NCBI GenBank assembly: GCA_965238265.1
Contig: OZ250185.1
Span: 372,001 to 436,000, forward strand
From: JAJDUF01 sp965238265
GTDB lineage: Bacteria > Chloroflexota > UBA11872 > UBA12225 > JAJDUF01
Reading direction: 5' to 3'
Length of the DNA: 64,000 nucleotides
Shown here piece after piece: positions 27,204 through 34,204 of this stretch. Below the pieces are notes generated by a model. It ran no database searches and was not told where the DNA came from. It saw only the letters and a program-made list of their open reading frames with translations. Within the stretch, counting starts at the first letter, position 1. Every line of letters starts with the position of its first letter. The position numbers and the translations under genes are program-made.

Positions 27204-28418
27204 ATGGCACCACAGCGCTTACGTGTTGGCGTCCTCTTTGGCAGCCGGTCGGTCGAGCACGATGTCTCTATCGTGACGGCGGTGCAGGCGATGGCGGCCA
27301 TGGACCGCGCCAAATACGAGGTAATCCCGATCTACGTCACCAAAGAGGGGCGGTGGCTGACCGGGGATGCTCTGGCCCAGCTCGACACTTACCGCGATCC
27401 CCAGGGCCTGCACCGGGTTCTCCGGGCCTACCTCAGCCCGGAGCCACAGGATGGCATGCTGGTACAGCCCCGGAGCTGGTGGCGGCGTCTCCGGCGCCGG
27501 GTGACGGCCCTGCAGCTCGATGTCGCCTTCCCCTGTACGCACGGCACGCATGGCGAAGATGGCACGCTCCAGGGCCTGCTGGAGCTTGCCAACGTGCCCT
27601 ACGTCGGCGCCGGAGTCGTCGGCTCGGCGGTGGGCATGGACAAGATCATGATGAAAGCCGCCTTTGCCGCTGCCGACCTGCCACTCCTGCCGTATCTCTG
27701 GTTCCGGCGGTCGCAGTGGGAGGAGCAGCCGGAAACGGTGCTCACGCAGATCGAGCGCGATCTGACCTATCCGCTGTTTGTCAAGCCGGCCAACCTGGGA
27801 TCGAGTATCGGCATCTCGCAGGCGCGGAACCGCGACGAGCTTGAAGCGGGGCTGGCCATAGCGGCGCAATACGATCGGCGGCTCTTGGTCGAGCAAGCGC
27901 TGGAGGGAGCCATTGAGATCAACTGCTCCGTGCTGGGCAACGACGACCCGCAGCCATCAGTCTGCGAGCAGCCCGTCCCCTGGGCAGAGTTCCTGAGCTA
28001 CGAAGACAAGTACCTGCGCGGTGGGGGCAAGGCAGCCGGTATGGCGAGCACCGACCGGCGCATCCCGGCGCCCATCGCGGACCGGCTCACCCAACGCATT
28101 CAGGCGGCGGCCGTGGCGGCCTTTCGCGCGACGGACTGCGCGGGCGTGGCCCGCGTTGACCTCCTGGTGGATGGCGCAGCGTTCTACGTCAACGAGATCA
28201 ATACGATTCCCGGCTCGTTGAGCTTCTACTTATGGGAAGCGAGCGGATTGAGCTACCCAGCGTTGATTGACCGCCTCATTGCACTCGCGCTGGAGCGGCA
28301 CCGGGACAAGCAACGAGCCATCACGACGTTCGAGTCGACCATCCTGGCACACGCTGCGGGGAGCAGCCTCAAGCAGGGTGGCGCCCAACCCAGTGGGCCG
28401 GATGAGCCAAGCCGCTAA
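27204..28418 (+). CDS. ddl: D-alanine--D-alanine ligase family protein
   Basis: ATP-grasp ligase that makes D-Ala-D-Ala (or D-Ala-D-Lac) for the pentapeptide stem. N-terminal LFGSRSVEHDVSIVTA, central FPCTHGTHGEDGTLQGLLEL, ATP-grasp FVKPANLGSSIGISQA, and metal-binding VNEINTIPGSLSFYLWE are clear. The loop between the lid strands reads SYEDKYLRGGGKAAGM, longer than in E. coli Ddl. ATG at 27204 is chosen because homologues begin near RLRVGVLFGS; TTG at 27171 would add 11 residues. Upstream TATAAC (27142-27147) may be a -10. It completes the MurF-MraY-Ddl group. Confidence 0.93.
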   Translation: MAPQRLRVGVLFGSRSVEHDVSIVTAVQAMAAMDRAKYEVIPIYVTKEGRWLTGDALAQLDTYRDPQGLHRVLRAYLSPEPQDGMLVQPRSWWRRLRRRVTALQLDVAFPCTHGTHGEDGTLQGLLELANVPYVGAGVVGSAVGMDKIMMKAAFAAADLPLLPYLWFRRSQWEEQPETVLTQIERDLTYPLFVKPANLGSSIGISQARNRDELEAGLAIAAQYDRRLLVEQALEGAIEINCSVLGNDDPQPSVCEQPVPWAEFLSYEDKYLRGGGKAAGMASTDRRIPAPIADRLTQRIQAAAVAAFRATDCAGVARVDLLVDGAAFYVNEINTIPGSLSFYLWEASGLSYPALIDRLIALALERHRDKQRAITTFESTILAHAAGSSLKQGGAQPSGPDEPSR

Positions 28419-28601
28419 GAACGGCGAGGGCGACGTGTACTCGTCCCCTTCACGGTGACGATCAAGAAGGCGACGGCAGCGACCAGCACAGTCGCACCTT
28501 GCAGGACATCGGCAGCAAACATACGCGGTGTACCCCTCTGCCTTCCCGAACGAAGGGCACTCCCGTTTAGTAGTGGCCGCTACCAATTGGGATCGTGCAT
28601 A

Positions 28602-28620
28602 CGTCATTCCGGCGGAGGCG
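28602..28620. repeat. Dispersed palindromic repeat, half unit (copy 4)
   Basis: CGTCATTCCGGCGGAGGCG is a truncated arm of the CGTCATTCC family directly upstream of the esterase start; the longest possible reading frame of that gene begins inside it, which argues for the later ATG. Confidence 0.6.
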
Positions 28621-28642
28621 GATGAGGAAGGTGCCTTCAGAG

Positions 28643-30757
28643 ATGAACAGTACGGATGATGCTGGCGAAAGTACCGGCCTGGAACATGCGGCCCTAGCGG
28701 TGCTTGGTCCCGGCCTACCAACCCTGAACGACCGCCGGTTGCGCGAGGTGCGCCACAGCAACGAGACCTACACGCTGCCGGTCTATGCGAGCCGGGCGGC
28801 TTGGCTCACGCGGGCGGCCCAGCTGCGCCGGCGTATTCTGGTGGCTGCGGGCTTGTGGCCCTCGCCACCGCGCACCCCGCTCCAGGCGCAGGTGTGGGGG
28901 CGGCTGGAGCGCGATGGCTACACCGTCGAGAAGGTGGCCTTTCAGAGCTTCCCCGGCTTTTATGTGACGGGCAACCTCTACCGGCCAGGGGAGCAAGCGT
29001 CCGGCAAGCGCTACCCGGCGGTGCTCAATCCGCACGGCCATTGGCCACAGGGCCGGCTGGTAGAGGAGGCCCGCGGCAGCGTCCCGGCACGGTGTATTAC
29101 GTTCGCCCGCCAGGGCCTTGTCGCCTTCTCCTACGACATGGTGGGCTACCTGGATAGTCGGCAGGTGGACCATCGCACCTTTGGCGGCTGGCGAGAGTGG
29201 CTGTGGGGAATCCATCCACTCGGCCTGCAACTATGGAACTCGATCCGGTCGCTGGACTTTCTGACTGAGCTACCGGACATTGACCCCGCACAGCTGGCCT
29301 GCACGGGCGCCTCCGGCGGTGGCACCCAGACGTTCTTGTTGACCGCCGTTGATGACCGTGTGCAGGTGGCGGCGCCGGTCAACATGATCTCGGCGCACAT
29401 GCAGGGCGGCTGCGTCTGCGAGAACGCACCCGGCCTGCGGCTGGACACCTTCAACGTGGAGATCGCGGCGCTGACCGCCCCGCGCCCCATGCTCCTCGTC
29501 TCCGCGACCGGCGATTGGACCGCGAATACGCCCACAGTGGAGTTTCCGGCGATCCAATCCATCTACCGCCTGTTTGGCGCGGAGGATCGCGTGGAGAGCG
29601 TGCAGATTGATGCCGACCACAACTACAACCGCGCCAGTCGAGAGGCGGTGTATGCCTTCTTCGCTCGCTGGCTGGCGGGCGCGCCGGCGGGAACCCGTGT
29701 GTCGGAAGAACCTTACCGGGTGGAACAGGAAACCGATCTCCATGTCTTCCCGGAGGGACTACCGCTGCCGCCCGATGCGCTCGACGCTGCGGGCATCACC
29801 GCGGCCCTTGTGCGCCGCACTCGAACCCAGGTACACGACCTTTGGCCCCGCAATGCCCGGCAGGCCGAGCAGTTCCGGGCGCGCTTGGGGGCGGGCTTTG
29901 CCGACATGCTGGCCGCGGCGACCCCGCGGCCAGAGTCGCTTTCTATCGAATGGCGGACAAGCGAACGGCGAACGAGTGCAGAGGGGACAGGCTATCGGCT
30001 GGAACGGCTCCTCATCGGCCGCCAAGCGGACGGTGGCGCTCCCGCTACCACTGGCCCGGCCCTCTACCTCACGCCGCTGGGCCAGGCGACCGGCGGGGCC
30101 AAGGCGCTGCCGCCGGTGCTCTTGGTCGACGGAGCGGGGAAAGCGGCCTGCTTCCGGCGGGAGGGGGAGACTGTGTACCCAGGTCCGCTGGCGGCCACGC
30201 TGCTCGGCGAGGGACGCCCGGTGCTCACCTGCGACGCGTTTCTCACCGGGGAATATCTCAGCCCGCTCAGTAGCACGGGACGCCCCGCTCTGGAAGCGCA
30301 CTTCACGACCTTCAACCGCACCGACGCTCAATGGCGCGTCTACGATGTGGTCACGGCCGTAGCGGTGCTCCGGCAGCTCTCCGAGGCAGCAGCCATTGAC
30401 CTCGTGGGCACCGGTGACGCCGGTCTCTGGTGCCTGCTCGCTCGCGCTGTCGCCGGGGAGGGTATTCGTAAGCTGGCAGCGGACCTGGCCGGCTTTGGCT
30501 GGGACCGGGATGAGGATTACCGGGACCGGCTCTACATCCCCGGACTACGGCGCCTTGGCGACGTACACACTGCGATAGCGCTCGCGGCGCCGTCACCCCT
30601 GCTGCTGCACGGCACCGAGGACGACAGCGCGGCGTTACCGTTGACACGCCGGCTCCACCGGCTCTACGCAGCGCTCGGCCGGCTGGACGCGCTCACCATC
30701 CGGCACGACACCGCCGCCCCGGCCGACCTGTGCGCCTGGCTGACGGCTGATAGCTAG
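28643..30757 (+). CDS. Two-domain alpha/beta hydrolase, acetylxylan-esterase-like
   Basis: A 704-residue protein. The N-terminal half is an acetylxylan-esterase-like alpha/beta hydrolase: PAVLNPHGHWPQG (oxyanion region), CTGASGGGTQTFLL (nucleophile Ser), VSATGDWT (acid) and DADHNYN (His). The C-terminal half (about 470-700) has the same alternation, LLVDGAGK, LVGTGDAGLWCLLA and LLLHGTEDD, but the nucleophile position is Asp or Ala, so it looks like a degenerate second hydrolase domain. No signal peptide is obvious. ATG at 28643 avoids the repeat-derived upstream segment. Substrate unknown. Confidence 0.75.
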   Translation: MNSTDDAGESTGLEHAALAVLGPGLPTLNDRRLREVRHSNETYTLPVYASRAAWLTRAAQLRRRILVAAGLWPSPPRTPLQAQVWGRLERDGYTVEKVAFQSFPGFYVTGNLYRPGEQASGKRYPAVLNPHGHWPQGRLVEEARGSVPARCITFARQGLVAFSYDMVGYLDSRQVDHRTFGGWREWLWGIHPLGLQLWNSIRSLDFLTELPDIDPAQLACTGASGGGTQTFLLTAVDDRVQVAAPVNMISAHMQGGCVCENAPGLRLDTFNVEIAALTAPRPMLLVSATGDWTANTPTVEFPAIQSIYRLFGAEDRVESVQIDADHNYNRASREAVYAFFARWLAGAPAGTRVSEEPYRVEQETDLHVFPEGLPLPPDALDAAGITAALVRRTRTQVHDLWPRNARQAEQFRARLGAGFADMLAAATPRPESLSIEWRTSERRTSAEGTGYRLERLLIGRQADGGAPATTGPALYLTPLGQATGGAKALPPVLLVDGAGKAACFRREGETVYPGPLAATLLGEGRPVLTCDAFLTGEYLSPLSSTGRPALEAHFTTFNRTDAQWRVYDVVTAVAVLRQLSEAAAIDLVGTGDAGLWCLLARAVAGEGIRKLAADLAGFGWDRDEDYRDRLYIPGLRRLGDVHTAIALAAPSPLLLHGTEDDSAALPLTRRLHRLYAALGRLDALTIRHDTAAPADLCAWLTADS

Positions 30758-30780
30758 CTAACGGCTAATAGCTACCCTCG

Positions 30781-31797
30781 TCAGGCCGTATAGATGAGGC
30801 GCATGGCCTCGCGGACCTCCTGCATCGTTTGCTCGGCGACCCGCTTGGCGCGTCGAGTGCCGTCGAGCAGGGCGGCGCGTACATCGTCGGGGCGGGCGGC
30901 ATAGGCAGCGCGGCGCTCGCGGATGGGGCCGAGGAAGTCGTTGAGGGCCGTAATCAGCCGTTCCTTCACGTCGCTATCGCTGACCCGGCCGGTGCGGTAC
31001 CGCTCCTTGAGGTCGGCCACTTCGTCCGCGTCCGGGTTGAAAGCGTCGTGATACTCAAACACCGGGTTGTATTCGACGACACCGGGGTCGGTGGGGCGCA
31101 GGCGCGGGTGCGTGCCGGTGATGTCCGTCACCATGCGCTTGACCTTGCGCTCGACCGTGCCCGCATCGTCCGACAGATAGATCGCATTGTCGAGGCTCTT
31201 GCTCATCTTGGCCTTCCCGTCGAGGCCAACGAGCCGCGGCACGCGCCCGATGAGCGCCCGCGGAATGGGAAAGACCTCTCCATAGGCGCGATTGAACCGG
31301 CGCGTGATCTGGCGCGTATATTCGATGTGCGGCGCCTGGTCCTCCCCAACGGGAACGAGGTGCGCTTTCGGCAGGATGATGTCGGCAATCTGGCTGGCCG
31401 GGTAGTTGAAAAAGCCCAGACTCAGCTCGGCATGCTCCTCGGCAAGCTGCGCCATCTCTGCCTTGAGCGTGGGGTTACGCTGATGGCGATTTAACGGCAC
31501 CAGCATACTCAGCAGCATCGTCAGCTCGGCGTGCTCCGGGATGTAGCTCTGGATCACAAAGGCGCTCCGCTGCGGGTCCAGCCCCACCGCGAGCCAGTCC
31601 AGCGTGACCTCGATCACCGACTCGCGAATGCGATCAATCTCCCCGAGGTGATCGCCCAACGCCTGATAGTCGGCAATCAGGAAAAAGCACTCATATTCGT
31701 CCTGCAGGCGCACCCAGTTCTCCAGTGCGCCGACATAGTGGCCGAGATGCAATGACCCGGTGGGTCGCGTCCCGGTCAAGATGCGCTGTTTGGGCAT
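30781..31797 (-). CDS. trpS: Tryptophanyl-tRNA synthetase
   Basis: Class I aminoacyl-tRNA synthetase charging tRNA-Trp. The 338-residue protein starts MPKQRILTGTRPTGSLHLGH, holding the HIGH-type motif HLGH, and has the KMSKS loop in GLDGKAKMSKSLDNAIY, both intact. The frame continues 34 residues upstream, but that part is encoded by dispersed repeats (31820-31896), so ATG at 31797 is chosen. It is the second gene of a two-gene minus-strand unit; the first encodes a degenerate TrpRS-like domain fused to a chorismate-mutase-like domain. Confidence 0.96.
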   Translation of the reverse strand: MPKQRILTGTRPTGSLHLGHYVGALENWVRLQDEYECFFLIADYQALGDHLGEIDRIRESVIEVTLDWLAVGLDPQRSAFVIQSYIPEHAELTMLLSMLVPLNRHQRNPTLKAEMAQLAEEHAELSLGFFNYPASQIADIILPKAHLVPVGEDQAPHIEYTRQITRRFNRAYGEVFPIPRALIGRVPRLVGLDGKAKMSKSLDNAIYLSDDAGTVERKVKRMVTDITGTHPRLRPTDPGVVEYNPVFEYHDAFNPDADEVADLKERYRTGRVSDSDVKERLITALNDFLGPIRERRAAYAARPDDVRAALLDGTRRAKRVAEQTMQEVREAMRLIYTA

Positions 31798-31819
31798 CGG
31801 AACATGCTCTCCTTCGGTG

Positions 31820-31936
31820 CTGGATTCCCGCCTTCGCGGGAATGACGGGTATCGGGTGCGCCTCGCCTCCGTCATTGCGGCGCAGGCCGGAATCCACATC
31901 CCCCGGCGCTGGATTGCGGCTTACGCCGCAATGACG
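31820..31936. repeat. Dispersed palindromic repeat cluster, three units (copy 5)
   Basis: Units at 31820-31847, 31870-31896 and 31909-31936 alternate in orientation between trpS and the fusion gene upstream. The C-rich/G-rich family follows directly at 31946-31998. Confidence 0.85.
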
Positions 31937-31945
31937 AGCGGGGAG

Positions 31946-31998
31946 CCAGACTCCCCCTCTCTATCGCTTGCCGATGGAGAGGGGGCCGGGGGGTGAGG
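31946..31998. repeat. Palindromic repeat (C-rich/G-rich family, copy d)
   Basis: CTCCCCCTCTC and GAGAGGGGGCCGGGG pair across a loop; adjacent to the three-unit cluster between the two TrpRS-family genes. Confidence 0.65.
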
Positions 31999-32031
31999 CA
32001 CCGGCTCTCCATCATAACAATAGTAGCATCG

Positions 32032-33681
32032 TCACCCGGCTGCCGGAGCCGCGCTGCCCTCTACCAGCTCGTCAATCCGCTGCGTAGTCTCCGGCTCCAG
32101 CGCCGCGCGGCGTGTACGGTGCGCCGCCAACTGCTCTACAAGGCGGTCGGCGGTATGCACTTTGCAGTCTCTACAGAGCAGCTGCCCGGAGCGGCACGCC
32201 TGCTGGATCGCAGCGTACTCGTCGGGCGCGGGTACGGCTTGGAGCGCCATCAGGCTCGATACGGAGCAGACGCGCGGATCGGGATTGCCGCCCAGCCGGC
32301 GGTGCTCTGCCACCGTCGCCCGTCCGCCCGTGACCGCGGTCATCACCTTGCGGCGGATGACCGCAGGATCGTCGTGGTAGAAGAGCGCCCCTTGAGGGAG
32401 AGCGCTGCGCATGACATCCACCGATGCGGCGGTGCGCGGATCAACATACCTGGTGAGGCTCTTGGCCACTCGTACATACAGGCCCGCCGGCCGGTAGAAG
32501 CCGCAGCTCTCGGCAAGATTGCGGGCCAGGCGGACGTAGACATCGCGCTCCAGCCCACCAATAACCTGGGTGCGACACCGACCGCCGCCGACCGACCGCT
32601 GCGGGTGCAAGATATCGGCGACATAGATCAGGGGCAGAAACGTCGCGCTCACACTGTCGCTCAGACGCAGACCGAGCGCAGAGTTGATGATATTCACCCG
32701 CAGCTTGGCCCCGACCTCATAGGCCAGCTGCATCACGGCGCTGCATTGGGATTGGGCATACACGTCGGCGGCGTCCAAATCGAGGCCGAGGGCCGCGCAG
32801 TCCCCCAGGATGTCGCGCATGGCCGCCGCCGCCGCGGCGGGTTTTTGCCCCCGGAGCGTGACGGTTTCCATGTCGTTGAAGGTGAGCACGACCTGCGCGC
32901 CCAGGCGTTGATAGTGAGCGAGTAGATCAATCAGCGCGCCCTGCCCCACGTGCAGCGGCCCGGTCGGTGACAGACTCGCCATGACCACGCAGCGGTCGCC
33001 ACCGAGCAGCGCCTGCAGAAAAAGATCGTTGTCCCGTGAGCCGGCCAGCATCCCCTTGGCCGCCAGTGGCGGTGGTGCCTCGAACCAGTCCAAGAACGCG
33101 CGTTGTTGGCCGGGATACTCATGGCTGAGACCCGTGAGACGGAACTCTTTGATGAGCGCGGTCTCGCGGGCGAGAGGCTGGTCGCCTGTACGCACGACGA
33201 GCGAGGGTATTTCGATATCGGTCTCGGCCGGCTGCACGCTCTCGGCATCGAGAATCTCGCCGTGCAGCTGCGAGAGCCGCGCAGCGATGTCGTTGAGCGT
33301 GCGCTCTTGGACCTCGCGGGCCTTGGCGAGTACGAGGCGGGCCACGTCTTCGGCAGTCTCCGGCGGGAGGCCGACCCGGCGAGCCTGGCGCCGGGCACGG
33401 CTGAAGAGGCGGTCTTCGACAAACGGCTTGTGAACCGTGTCGCCGGCGAGATACTTCTCGACCGCGACCCGTTGAGCGGCAGCGACCCGCTGCTGCAGCA
33501 ATTCAAGGATGCGGTCGTGGCTGGTCGCGATGATGTCGCGCTGGGTGGCGAGGTACTGCTCGAAGACGGCCGGGGGGAGGTCTAGCCCGGCTCTGATCTC
33601 CTTCGGATCAGCGCCGGCGAGGATCGCTGCAATCGCCTGCTCGATGGTAGCGAGGTCCGGGGAGGGCTGCGGTTCGTCCAC
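32032..33681 (-). CDS. Chorismate-mutase-like domain fused to a degenerate TrpRS-like synthetase domain
   Basis: A 549-residue protein. Residues about 40-130 align without gaps to the first helix of AroQ chorismate mutase: Arg48, Arg65 and Lys76 fall at the positions of E. coli R11, R28 and K39, but the second-half active-site residues (D48/R51/E52 in E. coli) are not evident. Residues about 225-545 resemble archaeal/eukaryotic-type TrpRS: SPTGPLHVGQG replaces HIGH with HVGQ, no KMSKS-type loop is visible near VAKSLTRYVDPR, and the tail keeps TGGRATVAEHRRLGGNPD and SGQLLCRDCK. It lies just upstream of canonical trpS. A regulatory, sensing or altered-substrate role is possible; normal tRNA charging looks unlikely. 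Confidence 0.75.
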   Translation of the reverse strand: MDEPQPSPDLATIEQAIAAILAGADPKEIRAGLDLPPAVFEQYLATQRDIIATSHDRILELLQQRVAAAQRVAVEKYLAGDTVHKPFVEDRLFSRARRQARRVGLPPETAEDVARLVLAKAREVQERTLNDIAARLSQLHGEILDAESVQPAETDIEIPSLVVRTGDQPLARETALIKEFRLTGLSHEYPGQQRAFLDWFEAPPPLAAKGMLAGSRDNDLFLQALLGGDRCVVMASLSPTGPLHVGQGALIDLLAHYQRLGAQVVLTFNDMETVTLRGQKPAAAAAAMRDILGDCAALGLDLDAADVYAQSQCSAVMQLAYEVGAKLRVNIINSALGLRLSDSVSATFLPLIYVADILHPQRSVGGGRCRTQVIGGLERDVYVRLARNLAESCGFYRPAGLYVRVAKSLTRYVDPRTAASVDVMRSALPQGALFYHDDPAVIRRKVMTAVTGGRATVAEHRRLGGNPDPRVCSVSSLMALQAVPAPDEYAAIQQACRSGQLLCRDCKVHTADRLVEQLAAHRTRRAALEPETTQRIDELVEGSAAPAAG

Positions 33682-33704
33682 GCCTCACCCCCCGACCCTA
33701 TGTC

Positions 33705-33731
33705 CGTCATTCCCGCGAAAGCGGGAATCTA
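33705..33731. repeat. Dispersed palindromic repeat, single unit (copy 6)
   Basis: CGTCATTCCCGCGAAAGCGG... hairpin 24 bp upstream of the fusion gene start. Confidence 0.8.
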
Positions 33732-33769
33732 GCACCGTAGGGGCGCAGCATGCTGTAGCCCTGTCCCCC

Positions 33770-34083
33770 TGCGGAGCAGGTGGGGCCATCGGGGGGCCGG
33801 TACCCCCACTGCCCTCACCCCGGCCCTCTCCCAGGAGGAGAGGGAGAGGCGCACACACCCTCATCCGCCCTCCTCGCCGCTCAGGGCCTCGGTCGTCGCC
33901 GCCACCTCAACACCCGCCGCTCCCAACGCCTCGTGTAGCCGGCTGCGTGTGCTCCACAGCATACGGGCAAGACACGACCTGTCAAGATTCCATCGAGTCC
34001 GGCTAATTCACGCTGCATGGATGCCGGGAGGCCAGTGGATTCCCCCCTCTCCGCAAGTGGAGAGGGGCCGGGGGTGAGGCGCA
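33770..34083. repeat. Palindromic repeats (C-rich/G-rich family, copies e and f)
   Basis: At 33770-33855 the sequence holds CCCCCTGCGGAGCAGGTGGGG and CCCTCTCCCAGGAGGAGAGGG hairpins; at 34046-34083 CCCCTCTCCGCAAGTGGAGA... forms another. Together with copy 6 they fill most of the 520-bp region between the divergent fusion and adaptor genes; no gene was seen here. Confidence 0.65.
33958..33985 (-). promoter_or_regulatory. Putative promoter for the fusion gene-trpS unit
   Basis: On the minus strand TTGACA (33985-33980), 16-bp spacer and TATGCT (33963-33958). It would give a leader of about 270 nt made largely of repeat hairpins before the fusion gene start at 33681. Confidence 0.4.
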
Positions 34084-34204
34084 TTTGTTAACGAATGTTT
34101 AATCCGGCGCGAACTTCTACTTGACGACAAGGCTGTTAGACTGCATCGTGTTGAGTTCCCAACGGCACGGTGAGGCACGCGAGCGTAGCGGGAGAGAGGT
34201 AGTG

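Noticed and set aside
31798..31899. 34 extra N-terminal codons of TrpRS
   Set aside because: They are encoded by dispersed palindromic repeats and precede the conserved family start.
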